The notes beneath the pieces are model-generated. The model ran no database searches, was not told the origin of the DNA, and worked only from the letters and a program-made list of their open reading frames with translations. From a virus, in the IMG/VR virus record IMGVR_UViG_3300038324_000011, positions 1 through 33,413 of that record: a stretch of DNA of 33,413 nt. One strand, written 5' to 3'. The first letter of the stretch is position 1. Every line of letters begins with the position of its first letter. Below are positions 14,612 through 23,644 of this stretch, in pieces. The position numbers and the translations under genes are program-made.

Positions 14612-16629
14612 TGGCTGTCACAAAAGAATTAATCGCCCGATTTAAAGGTGACACCACGGGATTAAGAAGTGCTGTAAATCGTGCATCCTCTACATTAAGA
14701 AATTACGAAAAAACAACAGCCAAGACTTCAAGAGCTAATAACAAGTTTAACCAAACTGTTAAAGGCACAAGCGGGCCTGCCAGCAAGACAGCATCACAGG
14801 TAGATAAATTAAAAGACAGCATGAGGCAGGCGGCAAGCAGTATTGCCGTTGTTGATGGCCCTCTTGGTGGTGTGGCTTCGCGCTTTAATGCATTAGGAAC
14901 TACACTGGGCAGAGTTGATCCTAAACTAGTAGGCGTTACGGCCTCTCTTATCGGATTAGCTGCTGCTTTAAGATCCGGCATTAGAAATTTTACCGTATTT
15001 GAGCAGCTTACTTTTCGATTAAATGCAGCTTTAGATGCTACGGGCAGAAGTTCAGAAGTATCATCTGGTAAACTGGAAAGCTTTGCTGAATCACTTGGCA
15101 TTGAAACACTGACCAGCCGGGCGGAGGCTTTAAGAACTTTAGCCCAGACTCTTACATTTGAGAATATCAGGACTCAGGATCTTGAGAGGATCGTAAGTCT
15201 TGCTCAGGATATAACAGCTATATTCGGTGGTTCCTTACAGCGAAATGCATCCTTGCTTGCAAGAACTCTGGATGACCCTACACAGAGTCTTACGCGCCTT
15301 CAAAGAGTAGGTGTTACGTTTACAGAGACAGAGCGTGACAAGATTAAGGCATTAGCTGAGAGTGGTAAACTTTTACAAGCCCAAAGCCTTATATTAGATA
15401 AGTTTGCTAATGTTCAGGGGGCGGCAAAAGAGGAAGCGCGTGGTTTAGCAGGTGCAACAGATTCCCTTGGTGAAGCTTGGAGCAATTCGACTTCTAATCT
15501 TGCCCAATTGACCGGAGCGACTTCAGCCTTTCAATTTGGTGCAGAAACATTAACGACTGTTATTACAGGTCTTAATCAAGGTGCGAATGAGCTTGCTTTT
15601 AATTGGGGGTTCTTAACTGACAGAATAGCAGCGAGTTCAGTTGCACTTCAAAAATATCTTGGGCTTACAAGTGTAAGTACAGATGCAATTAATAAAGAAC
15701 TGGCAGAAAGAGAAAAACTTACACAAAGAGTTGGCGAGCTTGTAAGAAAAGGTGTGGATTATACAGATGCAGTAAGGCAGGCCAAAGAAGAAATGGCCGG
15801 ACTAGCTGACAGAAGCAGTAAGGTTAATATACCTCGTCCCCCAAGAGCTACACAGGAACAATTTAAGGCAGCGGAAAAGGCAATATCCGGTGTTCTTAAT
15901 CCCTTAGAGAATTATCGAAACAAGATAGAGGCAATTAATCAGCTTGTTGAAAGTGGGGCATTGTGGGATGCAGCACAGCAAGAAGGATTGACAGTACAAG
16001 AAGCCCGTGCACGTCTCCTTACGGATGCATGGGAAGAATATACAGATGCTGTTAAGGCTTCTAATAAAGAGCAGGTGAGATTTAAAAACCAGATTGCGGA
16101 TTCTCTTGCATCTGCAGGTACAAGTTTTGACAGCTTTCGTGATACTGCAGTTAATGCATTGCAGGATGTTTTAAAGAATATGCTGCGCCTTTCCATAGGC
16201 GGTTCTGCGGGTAGCGGTTTAGGTGGTACAATTGCTAAATCTATTTTTGGTGCATTTGGTGGGACAGGCGTTGCGGGATTTTCAGGGATATCTGCAGCCT
16301 CCACAAGAACAACCGGGCAGCTAACAGCGGCAGCAGGTTCAGGAGCATTTGCACCGGGACTTAATTCAGGTGGTAACATTCAGGTAAGTGGTAATGCGGG
16401 TATAGACAGAAATGCACTTTCTATTAACGGACAGCAGGTTGCAAGAGTATCAAGGGGTGAGAATATTAATGTTTCCAATGGTGGCAGCGGCGTTACGATT
16501 AACCAGAATCTAAACTTCTCTACAGGTATTCAACAAACTGTTCGCGCCGAGATATTAAGACTTCTCCCGGCTATTGAAAATCAAACCACGAGTGCCGTTG
16601 AAGATGCTAAGAGAAGGGGCAAGATGTAA
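14611..16629 (+). CDS. tail tape measure protein
   Basis: A 672-residue tape measure protein, which sets tail length and is later ejected. The N-terminal 110 residues are helical and basic (TKELIARFKGDTTGLRSAVN), followed by a hydrophobic segment (about 110-125, VGVTASLIGLAAALRSG). Residues about 130-330 match the lambda-type tape measure core: FEQLTFRLNAAL, ARTLDDPTQSLTRLQRVGV, FTETERDKIKALAESGK. The glycine-rich C-terminal third ends with KRRGKM-like basic residues. At about 0.15 nm per residue, the usual proportionality for tape measures, it predicts a tail near 100 nm. It overlaps the next start by one base. Confidence 0.92.
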   Translation: MAVTKELIARFKGDTTGLRSAVNRASSTLRNYEKTTAKTSRANNKFNQTVKGTSGPASKTASQVDKLKDSMRQAASSIAVVDGPLGGVASRFNALGTTLGRVDPKLVGVTASLIGLAAALRSGIRNFTVFEQLTFRLNAALDATGRSSEVSSGKLESFAESLGIETLTSRAEALRTLAQTLTFENIRTQDLERIVSLAQDITAIFGGSLQRNASLLARTLDDPTQSLTRLQRVGVTFTETERDKIKALAESGKLLQAQSLILDKFANVQGAAKEEARGLAGATDSLGEAWSNSTSNLAQLTGATSAFQFGAETLTTVITGLNQGANELAFNWGFLTDRIAASSVALQKYLGLTSVSTDAINKELAEREKLTQRVGELVRKGVDYTDAVRQAKEEMAGLADRSSKVNIPRPPRATQEQFKAAEKAISGVLNPLENYRNKIEAINQLVESGALWDAAQQEGLTVQEARARLLTDAWEEYTDAVKASNKEQVRFKNQIADSLASAGTSFDSFRDTAVNALQDVLKNMLRLSIGGSAGSGLGGTIAKSIFGAFGGTGVAGFSGISAASTRTTGQLTAAAGSGAFAPGLNSGGNIQVSGNAGIDRNALSINGQQVARVSRGENINVSNGGSGVTINQNLNFSTGIQQTVRAEILRLLPAIENQTTSAVEDAKRRGKM

Positions 16630-17261
16630 TGGCTACTTATCCTCTTAGTGTCCCATCCGGCTTAAAAGTTAAGCGCAGTTCCTTCCGTTTGGTTCGTGCT
16701 GTTCAGGTAAGTGAAAGTCCTTTTACCTTTACTGAGCAAGTGAAAAAGCAGCAGGGTGAAAGATGGGAAGGCGAAGTTACTCTCACCCCTTATAAAAGAG
16801 ATGGTGTTGCTGAAATACAGGCATTCTTGGCAAAATTAAGAGGCAGGAGGGGAACGTTTTTATATGGTGATCCAGATTACCTTTCTTTAGGCCCAAGGGG
16901 TACAGCGAGTGGCACACCGCTAATAAATGGATCATTCTCCCGTGGTGACAATACAATTAGTGTGGATGGTTTTACTATATCGCAAAGCAATGTAGTCAGG
17001 GCGGGTGATTATTTACAATTAGATTCATCCTCAAATGCGGAACTATATATGGTTGTTGATGATGCTAACAGTGATGGATCGGGGAATGCGTCAATTAACA
17101 TTGAGCCTGCTTTAAGGTCTGCCCCGGCTGATAATGAGGCCGTAACTATCACGGGGGCTAAAGGAGTATTCAGATTAACCGAAAACACTATTGAATGGTC
17201 AGCTAATCAATCGAATGTCTATCAGGTTTCTTTTGCTTTTAGAGAGGCAATAGATGAGTAG
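16629..17261 (+). CDS. distal tail-like minor tail protein
   Basis: A 210-residue protein starting on the final A of the tape measure stop codon. N-terminal part KVKRSSFRLVRAVQVSESPF and GERWEGEVTLTPYKRD-x-x-x-x-IQAFLAKLRGRRGTFLYGDP resemble the N-terminal belt of phage distal tail proteins; an insertion (about 90-180) is beta-rich and may be a surface domain; the C-terminus returns to the belt (NVYQVSFAFREA). Position just after the tape measure supports a ring at the tail tip. Name of the family not certain. Confidence 0.6.
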   Translation: MATYPLSVPSGLKVKRSSFRLVRAVQVSESPFTFTEQVKKQQGERWEGEVTLTPYKRDGVAEIQAFLAKLRGRRGTFLYGDPDYLSLGPRGTASGTPLINGSFSRGDNTISVDGFTISQSNVVRAGDYLQLDSSSNAELYMVVDDANSDGSGNASINIEPALRSAPADNEAVTITGAKGVFRLTENTIEWSANQSNVYQVSFAFREAIDE

Positions 17262-17823
17262 AAATCTTACGGCGGCAATGGTAACTGAGTTTACTTCTGA
17301 CATGCTTTCCCCGATTATTTTAATAGATGCAGAATTTGACAGCGGTAATGTCAGGTTATGGACTGGATACGGTGATATAACTTTTGATGGAAATACTTAT
17401 CAGGGTGGCGGCGATTTATTAGGCGTCTCTGTTATAGATGAAGTCGAATCTATAGAAGCTAATAATGTAACACTTTCTTTATCTGGTATTCCTTCCAGTC
17501 TTATTAGTACGGCCTTGACAGAGCAGTATCAGGATAGACCTGTAAGAGTTTATTTCGGTGCGCTTGATGAATCCACCGGAGCTTTAATTGGTGATCCTGA
17601 ATTGATGTTCCGTGGCCGTATGGATGTTATGCGTATTCAGGAAGCTGGAGACACTGCCACGATATCAGTAAAATGTGAAAATAATCTTATTATACTGACC
17701 AGAAATAAGGAGAGACGTTATACAGATTCAGATCAAAAGCTTGATTATCCAAATGATACATTTTTCGATCAGGTAGATTCTATTCAAGATGCAGAGGTAG
17801 TATGGGGCAAGGGGCAAAGATAA
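17254..17823 (+). CDS. tail hub-like protein
   Basis: A 189-residue beta-rich protein. It shows LIDAEFDSGNVRLWTGYGDI, FDGNTYQGGGDLLGVSVIDE, VTLSLSGIP and a late FRGRMDVMRI segment, the pattern of the N-terminal part of GTA gp13-like/DUF2163-type hub proteins. The gene order (distal tail, this, NlpC/P60-like, large tip protein) matches the GTA baseplate cluster gp12-gp15. Its 3' end overlaps the peptidase gene by 22 bases. Function in the hub is inferred from order and pattern. Confidence 0.6.
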   Translation: MSRNLTAAMVTEFTSDMLSPIILIDAEFDSGNVRLWTGYGDITFDGNTYQGGGDLLGVSVIDEVESIEANNVTLSLSGIPSSLISTALTEQYQDRPVRVYFGALDESTGALIGDPELMFRGRMDVMRIQEAGDTATISVKCENNLIILTRNKERRYTDSDQKLDYPNDTFFDQVDSIQDAEVVWGKGQR

Positions 17824-18245
17824 GGCGGTATGATAACTGGCCTATTCTATTGGCCGAATATCTACAGTCTTGTGAAAATAAAAAATTCAGGTGGGGTACA
17901 AATGATTGCGTGATGTTTGCTATAAACGGCGTTGAAGCTATGAGTGGTTTTGACTTGGCTAAAGCCGTTGCAATTAGAGGCCAATATAAAACACGCAAAA
18001 AAGCCTATGAGATTGTTGATGAGCGTTTCAATAAAAGCACCGATTTAATATTTTCAAGAATACTCGGAAAGCCAAGCAATAATATCAAAAAAGCAAAGCG
18101 CGGCGACATCGTTCGATTCACGCAAGAAACAGGCCGCACTTATGGGCTGGTTGACGAATCCGGGAGAAGATTTGCTGCGATGGGGCCAAAGGGCGTTTAT
18201 AGACTGGCTCTTAATAAAGCAGAATGTTTCTGGGGGGTTGGATAA
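17802..18245 (+). CDS. NlpC/P60-like tail peptidase (DUF6950-like)
   Basis: A 147-residue protein. KKFRWGTNDCVMFAINGVEA carries the F-x-W-G-x-N-D-C box with the presumed catalytic cysteine (residue 37) at the start of a helix, as in NlpC/P60 cysteine peptidases. KRGDIVRF follows near residue 97. A clear catalytic histidine after this box is not visible, so the enzyme may be diverged or inactive. In GTA-like tails this gene precedes the large tip protein and may open peptidoglycan during entry. No better start exists than ATG 17802, which lies inside the preceding gene; the stop overlaps the next ATG (TAATG). Confidence 0.7.
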   Translation: MGQGAKIRRYDNWPILLAEYLQSCENKKFRWGTNDCVMFAINGVEAMSGFDLAKAVAIRGQYKTRKKAYEIVDERFNKSTDLIFSRILGKPSNNIKKAKRGDIVRFTQETGRTYGLVDESGRRFAAMGPKGVYRLALNKAECFWGVG

Positions 18246-21112
18246 TGCCGTCAATTATTGTAGGGGCTGTGGTTTCAGCTATTGCGGGCGGTTTTACCGC
18301 AGCGGTAGGTACAGCTGCGCTTTTTTCAACAACTGCGGCATTAGTCGCCGGCGCGTCCTCTCTTGTGCTTGGTGCGCTTAGCAGAGCGCTTGCTCCAGAC
18401 CCTCCAAGTTTAGACCAGCAAGGCACTAATAATATTAAATCCCGTGGAATTACAAGACAGGTCCGGCAGCCCATCACAACAAGAAAACTTGTTTATGGGG
18501 AAATTCGCGTATCAGGTCCTATTATAAGATTTGAAGCTACTAATAATAACAAGTTTCTCCATATCGCAATTGCTTTAGCAGATCATGAAATACAAGAAAT
18601 CGGCGAAGTCTGGATTGATGATTATGCAATTACAGAAGATATGCTGGATGCAAATAATATTGTAAATACAGGCCGATATAATGGCTTGATTAGAATTAAT
18701 AAGCATTTAGGAACGGAAAATCAATCAGCGGACAGTGACCTTGTAAGCGAGACAAGCGCGGATAGTAATTCACGCGCTCGCGGAGTGGCATATATATACG
18801 TAAGGCTAGAGTTTAATAGGGATAAGTTTCCATCTGGAATTCCCAATATATCAGCATGGGTTAAAGGGCGTAAATTATTTGATACCAGAGACGATACTAC
18901 AAGATATAGTCCTAATGTAGCATTGATGGCATATGACTATCTAAAAGATGATAGAGCGGGATATGGCGCACTAGATGCCGAGGTTGATGATAGTGCTACA
19001 GATAGTGCAGCGAATATATGTGATGAAATACAAGCCACCGCAGCTAAAGATTTTACAGTTTTAGATGTAGATGCATCGACTGATAGAATCGAAATGGATC
19101 AGGACCTTTTATTCCTGCAAACAGGAGACCAGATCAATCTGACTGGTACACCGCCTACAGGATTAAGTACGGGAACTGATTACTATGTAATTGTTTATCA
19201 ACGTAAAAAGAATGACACTTACAGCCCTCGTATTCAACTTGCCACAAGTTTAGATAATGCCATTGCGGGAACGGCTATTGACTTCTCCGGCACGTCTTCA
19301 AGCTTTGGCGTTCGTAAAGTTGGTGAACCAAGGTATCATGGCGGTGCGGTTCTTGATACACAAACTAATCTGAAAACAAATATAGAAGATATAATATCCG
19401 GTATGGCTGGAAGGGCTATATATGCGTCTGGCCAATGGACGCTTTTAGCCGGGGCTTATAATGCGCCTACAATAACTCTGGATGAATCCAAGATTATTAG
19501 TGCTATTGATGTAGATACCAAAGTTTCTCGAAGAGATAGATTTAATACCGTAAAGGGTACTTATATATCTCCTATTAATAATGGGCAGCCTTCTGATTAT
19601 CCGGCTGTTACAAATTCTACATATATCACGCAGGATAATGGTGAGGAAATAATACGAGACATTGATCTTGTTGTTACTCAACGCCCACACACAGCGCAGA
19701 GAATTGCAAAAATTGAGCTGGAGAAGATGCGGCAGGAAATATCTTTCTCCGCTGATTTTAGTTTACACGCTATGCAGCTAAGGGCGGGTGATACTGTAAA
19801 TATCACAGTTAATAGATTTGGATGGTCTACAAAGATTTTTGAAGTCACTAAATGGCAGCTAAATCTTCAGGCGATGACTGTCAATATGACATTGAGGGAA
19901 ACTGCCACAACGGTTTATGATTGGAGTTCAGGTGAAGAAACGGCAGTTGATCCCGCGCCTGATTCTAGTTTGCCAGATGCGTTTACCGTTCAGCCTCCCG
20001 GAAAGCCCTCTGTCACAGAATCTTTGTTTAGTGCGAGAGAGGGCGCAGGAGTTAAAGCAAGGGCAACAATTACAGCGGCAGAATCTCCTGATGCTTTTGT
20101 TGAAAGCTACCAATTTAGATTTAGACTTGAGAGCGAAACAGATTATACAACACTCCCCCCCACATCAGAAAACGGCGATATAGTAGATGACATTGTGCCG
20201 GGCGTTTATTTCTTTGAAGCCAGAGCAATAAATCAACTTGGAGTTAGGAGTGAATGGGCAATAAGTGATCCCATAGAGATTGAAGGATTGGGTGCAGAGC
20301 CTGCAGCCATTACTGGATTGACCATACAGGGGATATCCTCACTAGCTCTTTTAAGATTTGATGCACATCCTGATCTTGATGTTAGGCAAGGCGGCAAGAT
20401 TATTTTCAGACATACCCGCGCAGGATCTACATGGTCTGACAGTATAAGTATTGGTAAATCCGTAAATGGTGCTGTTACAGAGGCCCTTTTACCTCTTAAG
20501 CCCGGAACTTATTTAGCCCGAGCGGTTGATAGCAGTGGTGTTCAGGGTCCAGTTGCAAGCGTTCAAACAGACGCTGGAAAAGTTCTTAATTTTACACAAC
20601 AAGCACAAGTTATTGAAAGCCCGACATTTCCCGGAACAAATAACGATACAGTAGTTGTTAATGATACACTAAAACTAGATAGTGCCGGGGACTTTGATAG
20701 CATTTCTGATTTTGATTCCATTTCATCACTTGATGAGATAGGCGGAGGCGTTCAATCAGATGGCACATATACCTTTGATACAGGCATTGATCTTGGGAGT
20801 GTGCAAAATACGCAGTTAATCAGCGAGATAGAAAGCGTAATTGAAAACATTCTAAATCTTATAGATGATAGATCAGACAATATTGATACTTGGGATAGTT
20901 TCGATGGGGATAATGCAGGTGTAGCAGATGCATCTGTATATGTAAGATCAACAAATGATGACCCGACAGGAAGCCCTACTTGGAGTAGTTATGAGCTTTT
21001 AGACGTTGGCGAATACAATGCCAGAGCGTTTGAATTTCAATGCAGATTGACGACAACTGACCCTTCCTATAACATATTGATAAGTAAATTGGCAGTGGAG
21101 GCCGTAAATTAA
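18245..21112 (+). CDS. tail tip/host-specificity protein (J-like)
   Basis: A 955-residue protein from ATG 18245 (in-frame ATG 18224 would add 7 residues; GGGGGG fits the later start). Residues 1-55 are small and hydrophobic (IIVGAVVSAIAGGFTAAVGT), as in tail tip proteins that contact membrane or tape measure. Residues about 75-560 resemble the J/GTA gp15 body: RQPITTRKLVYGEIRVSGPI, WIDDYAITEDML, MAYDYLKDDRAGYGA. Residues about 585-780 look like two fibronectin-III-type modules (PPGKPSVTESLF, YFFEARAINQLGVRSEWA; ITGLTIQGISSLALLRFDA). The last 150 are probably fibre-like, with repeated FDSISDFDSISS. It is the likely receptor-contact protein. Confidence 0.82.
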   Translation: MPSIIVGAVVSAIAGGFTAAVGTAALFSTTAALVAGASSLVLGALSRALAPDPPSLDQQGTNNIKSRGITRQVRQPITTRKLVYGEIRVSGPIIRFEATNNNKFLHIAIALADHEIQEIGEVWIDDYAITEDMLDANNIVNTGRYNGLIRINKHLGTENQSADSDLVSETSADSNSRARGVAYIYVRLEFNRDKFPSGIPNISAWVKGRKLFDTRDDTTRYSPNVALMAYDYLKDDRAGYGALDAEVDDSATDSAANICDEIQATAAKDFTVLDVDASTDRIEMDQDLLFLQTGDQINLTGTPPTGLSTGTDYYVIVYQRKKNDTYSPRIQLATSLDNAIAGTAIDFSGTSSSFGVRKVGEPRYHGGAVLDTQTNLKTNIEDIISGMAGRAIYASGQWTLLAGAYNAPTITLDESKIISAIDVDTKVSRRDRFNTVKGTYISPINNGQPSDYPAVTNSTYITQDNGEEIIRDIDLVVTQRPHTAQRIAKIELEKMRQEISFSADFSLHAMQLRAGDTVNITVNRFGWSTKIFEVTKWQLNLQAMTVNMTLRETATTVYDWSSGEETAVDPAPDSSLPDAFTVQPPGKPSVTESLFSAREGAGVKARATITAAESPDAFVESYQFRFRLESETDYTTLPPTSENGDIVDDIVPGVYFFEARAINQLGVRSEWAISDPIEIEGLGAEPAAITGLTIQGISSLALLRFDAHPDLDVRQGGKIIFRHTRAGSTWSDSISIGKSVNGAVTEALLPLKPGTYLARAVDSSGVQGPVASVQTDAGKVLNFTQQAQVIESPTFPGTNNDTVVVNDTLKLDSAGDFDSISDFDSISSLDEIGGGVQSDGTYTFDTGIDLGSVQNTQLISEIESVIENILNLIDDRSDNIDTWDSFDGDNAGVADASVYVRSTNDDPTGSPTWSSYELLDVGEYNARAFEFQCRLTTTDPSYNILISKLAVEAVN

Positions 21113-22059
21113 TGTCACAAAATGATTTTGTTGTTGCTAATGCTGGTGGTGCAACAGTAAGAGCCGATATAAATAGTGCTTTACAAGCTTTAGCAAGCTT
21201 ATCAAGCGGCAATTCTTCGCCAGGAACGACTTATTCTGGTCAATTATGGTGGGACACAACCAATAATAAAATTAAAATCAGAAACTCTGCAAATTCCGCT
21301 TGGATTGAAGTATTTGATTTTGACGGTTCCACAATTTCTTTAGCTTCTACAGACTTCCCTACGCTTGGCTTCCCTGATCAGGGTGAATTAACTATTAGTT
21401 CAGGATCAATTACTTCTACAGGCGTTTATCATACTGTAGACACAGAATCCGATGCAGCAAGTGATGATCTTGATACGATTACAGCCGGAAGTGATGGCCA
21501 GCTTTTAATTATACGCCCTGAGAATGATGGCCGAACGGTAGTTATAAAAGATGGCACAGGAAATATACAAACACCTCTTGGTAATGATCTTACATTAGAT
21601 AGCACAGATAAAGCTGCGGTATTAATTTATGATACTGCTAAATCAGTTTGGCTTGTTTTGGCTGGACCCGCAGAAATAGCCACACAATCCCAAGCCGAAA
21701 CCGGAACAGACAGCACAACGCTTATGACCCCGGAGCGCACAAAGCAGGCTATTGCTGCGCAGACGAGCAAGAGTATTGGCGACGGGCAGACGTGGACAGA
21801 CGTATCGGCGAGCCGAAGCGCAAGCACCACATACACAAATTCTACAGGCACTTCTATAACTGTCATAATTACAAAACGAGACAATGAAGCATCTGGAGGT
21901 CTTTCTGTTTCTGTGGATTCTTTAAAAATTGCAGAAGATATTTTGGTAGTTTCTGGGGATTTAACAACTACGATTAGCTTTATAGTTCCTGATGGGTCAA
22001 CATATGAGGTTACTAAAAACGCCGCCATTCAAATTTCAAATTGGGTAGAATTGAGGTAA
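21112..22059 (+). CDS. tail fibre protein
   Basis: A 315-residue fibre. The N-terminus resembles an attachment module ending in GQLWWDTTNNKIKIR, frequent in phage fibres. About residues 190-220 contain the collar motif AETGTDSTTLMTPERTKQAI, repeated widely in fibres that swap tips. The C-terminal domain (about 225-315: GDGQTWTDVSASRSASTTYT, then SGGLSVSVDSL-like strands and SNWVELR) is a known exchangeable beta tip. The nucleotide composition turns GC-rich around 21660-21835 and then returns to AT-rich, indicating recombination in the middle of the gene. Confidence 0.82.
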   Translation: MSQNDFVVANAGGATVRADINSALQALASLSSGNSSPGTTYSGQLWWDTTNNKIKIRNSANSAWIEVFDFDGSTISLASTDFPTLGFPDQGELTISSGSITSTGVYHTVDTESDAASDDLDTITAGSDGQLLIIRPENDGRTVVIKDGTGNIQTPLGNDLTLDSTDKAAVLIYDTAKSVWLVLAGPAEIATQSQAETGTDSTTLMTPERTKQAIAAQTSKSIGDGQTWTDVSASRSASTTYTNSTGTSITVIITKRDNEASGGLSVSVDSLKIAEDILVVSGDLTTTISFIVPDGSTYEVTKNAAIQISNWVELR

Positions 22060-22062
22060 ATC

Positions 22063-22374
22063 ATGAAATATTTTAAAGATCAAAACAGTAAAGTATGGGC
22101 TTTTGAGGATGATGGCAGTCAGGATCACCTTATTAAAGAAAACATGGTTGCTATAACTGAAAGTGAAAAAGAGCATCTTATACAACCGTCTGAAGAACAA
22201 TTAATTGCAAACAAGAGAATGCATATAAAGGTGCGGCTCGCAGAAATTGATCGTGAGTCTGTCCGCCCCCTTCGTGCCGTTAATGCCGGGACGGCCTCAC
22301 AATTTGACACGACCAAGCTGGCCGAACTTGATGCTGAGGCAGAAACGCTGCGGGATGAGTTGGCCACGCTATGA
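22063..22374 (+). CDS. fibre assembly-like protein
   Basis: A 103-residue protein directly after the fibre gene. KYFKDQNSKVWAFEDDGSQD at the N-terminus and RLAEIDRESVRPLRAVNAGT, then AELDAEAETLRDEL at the C-terminus, match the short helical proteins often placed after phage fibres and annotated as tail fibre assembly or Tfa-like. Composition changes within the gene: AT-rich before about 22230, GC-rich after, so a recombination joint probably lies inside it. It overlaps the next gene by 4 bases. Confidence 0.65.
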   Translation: MKYFKDQNSKVWAFEDDGSQDHLIKENMVAITESEKEHLIQPSEEQLIANKRMHIKVRLAEIDRESVRPLRAVNAGTASQFDTTKLAELDAEAETLRDELATL

Positions 22375-22964
22375 TCTTTGACATCCTGACCATACTCACA
22401 TTCGCGCTTGCCTATACGATTAAGGGGGGAAGCCTTAAGCACGCCTCGCCCCAATACGGCGAATGGAAAGAGGCGTTCCGCTCAAAGTCATGGTGGCATG
22501 ATCGCATCTTAGACGGCAAGGTATTCTCGACCCTGATCGTGTTTGCTTACAGCTTGCTCCTGTATTCTGACTATCAGGGCATGGAAGGTGCAATACCGCA
22601 ATTCGACCTTAACGTGTGGCCTGCCCTCGGTGTTGCATTTGCATGGCTGATTGCCGTTGCCCCTTCTATGGGTGAGGAAAACGGTGCTATTGGCCATATG
22701 AAAGGCGCATGGGGGTTTTATATAGACAGCGGTGCTGGCCGGGAGTACGGAGTCAAGAAAGCCATACAGCGCGGTGTATTCATGGGCGCGGCAATGGCCG
22801 TGGCTACAGGTGACACCACGTTCATACTCGCCTCGCTGGCCTATGTGCCCATTGTGTTTATTGGGCAGGAAATCAACCGCCGCTTTAATCTGGGTGTTGG
22901 CTGGGCCTTAACCGAGCCAGCTAAGGGCGCGATCATTTTTGGGGTATCTTTCGCGTATATATAG
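22371..22964 (+). CDS. multi-spanning membrane protein
   Basis: A 197-residue protein with about four or five hydrophobic segments (roughly residues 2-19, 52-68, 83-97, 134-165 and 182-197). It also has a conserved-looking GEENGAIGHMKGAWGFYIDS loop. I recall related proteins near lysis genes of other phages, always without known function. Position before the coiled-coil membrane protein and lysozyme suggests a lysis accessory or exclusion role, which is inference. The gene is markedly GC-richer than the rest of the window (32 of 60 bases at 22801-22860), a sign of recent acquisition. Confidence 0.7.
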   Translation: MIFDILTILTFALAYTIKGGSLKHASPQYGEWKEAFRSKSWWHDRILDGKVFSTLIVFAYSLLLYSDYQGMEGAIPQFDLNVWPALGVAFAWLIAVAPSMGEENGAIGHMKGAWGFYIDSGAGREYGVKKAIQRGVFMGAAMAVATGDTTFILASLAYVPIVFIGQEINRRFNLGVGWALTEPAKGAIIFGVSFAYI

Positions 22965-22973
22965 GGGGAGTAA

Positions 22974-23171
22974 TTGGATAAGACTTATGACGATGGATTA
23001 CGAGAAGGCAAGCTTAAAGCATTGGAACAGCGCATGACTAACACAGAAGGGCGTATTGACCATCACGAAAAGCGTTTGCAGATATTAGAGCGTCTGGCGT
23101 GGATTATGTTTGGCGGGCTTTTGCTTATGAAGTTTTTGCCAGAAATACAGCTATTTTTCCAGTCTGTATGA
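22974..23171 (+). CDS. coiled-coil membrane protein, XhlA-like
   Basis: A 65-residue protein starting at TTG 22974 after GGGGGAG. Residues 5-42 form a coiled coil with EQRMTNTEGRIDHHEKRL and ILERL heptads, followed by one C-terminal membrane segment (about 43-63, AWIMFGGLLLMKFLPEIQLF). This layout is that of haemolysin XhlA-type lysis accessories, which anchor to the membrane and help the holin/endolysin. The overlap ATGA with the lysozyme gene couples their translation. Confidence 0.7.
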   Translation: MDKTYDDGLREGKLKALEQRMTNTEGRIDHHEKRLQILERLAWIMFGGLLLMKFLPEIQLFFQSV

Positions 23172-23590
23172 TGGATACCGAAAAGCTACGTCAGGAATTA
23201 TTAAGAGATGAGGGATTTATCCCTCATGCTTATAAGGACAGCGAAGGCTATTTAACTATCGGAATAGGCAGGCTGATAGATAAAAGGATAAACGGCGGAA
23301 TCAGCAAAAGTGAAGCGATGATCTTACTTAATAATGATCTGCAGATATCTATCATGGAGCTTGAGACAAACTTTGACTGGTTTACAGACCTGAATGATAC
23401 AAGGCAACGCGCAATAGTGAATATGTGCTTTAATCTGGGCCTAACAAAGCTGATGAAATTCAAAAATATGCTTTCCGCTATTGAAAGACAGGATTTTGAT
23501 GAAGCCGCAGATGAAGCTTTAGATAGTAAATGGGCTATTCAGGTAGGTGCAAGGGCTGAGAGAATTGCCGAGATGATTCGGTATGGTTGA
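23168..23590 (+). CDS. endolysin, T4-type lysozyme (GH24)
   Basis: A 140-residue muramidase from ATG 23168 (or 23171); the frame is open further upstream but that part shadows the previous gene. The catalytic triad lies at Glu15 (LLRDEG), Asp24 (YKDSEG) and Thr30 (YLTIGIG) with the same 9 and 6 residue spacing as E11, D20, T26 in T4 lysozyme. The C-terminal QRAIVNMCFNLG and WAIQVGARAERIAEMI are also typical. There is no signal peptide or signal-anchor segment, so export must depend on a holin, present downstream at 23645. It cleaves peptidoglycan between MurNAc and GlcNAc. Confidence 0.93.
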   Translation: MMDTEKLRQELLRDEGFIPHAYKDSEGYLTIGIGRLIDKRINGGISKSEAMILLNNDLQISIMELETNFDWFTDLNDTRQRAIVNMCFNLGLTKLMKFKNMLSAIERQDFDEAADEALDSKWAIQVGARAERIAEMIRYG

Positions 23591-23615
23591 CACTTCCCCG
23601 CATATTAAGTAATAT
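23587..23615 (+). promoter_or_regulatory. strong sigma70-type promoter for the holin
   Basis: TTGACA (23587-23592, consensus -35, overlapping the lysozyme stop codon), a 17-base spacer and TAATAT (23610-23615). An overlapping TATAAT at 23613-23618 lies at 20-base spacing. The site is 30 bases upstream of the holin ATG and is the best promoter match in the late region. Confidence 0.72.
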
Positions 23616-23644
23616 AATCTTAGCGAGTTAAGCAGGGATTAAAA

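Noticed and set aside
15939-16379. Long minus-strand open frame of 146 codons inside the tape measure gene
   Set aside because: Rich in Pro, Ala and Ser as expected from the complement of the glycine/alanine-rich plus-strand gene; no ribosome-binding site and no family pattern.
23099-23167. Earlier start for the lysozyme gene
   Set aside because: The segment is the shifted frame of the coiled-coil membrane protein; T4-type numbering fits the start at 23168.
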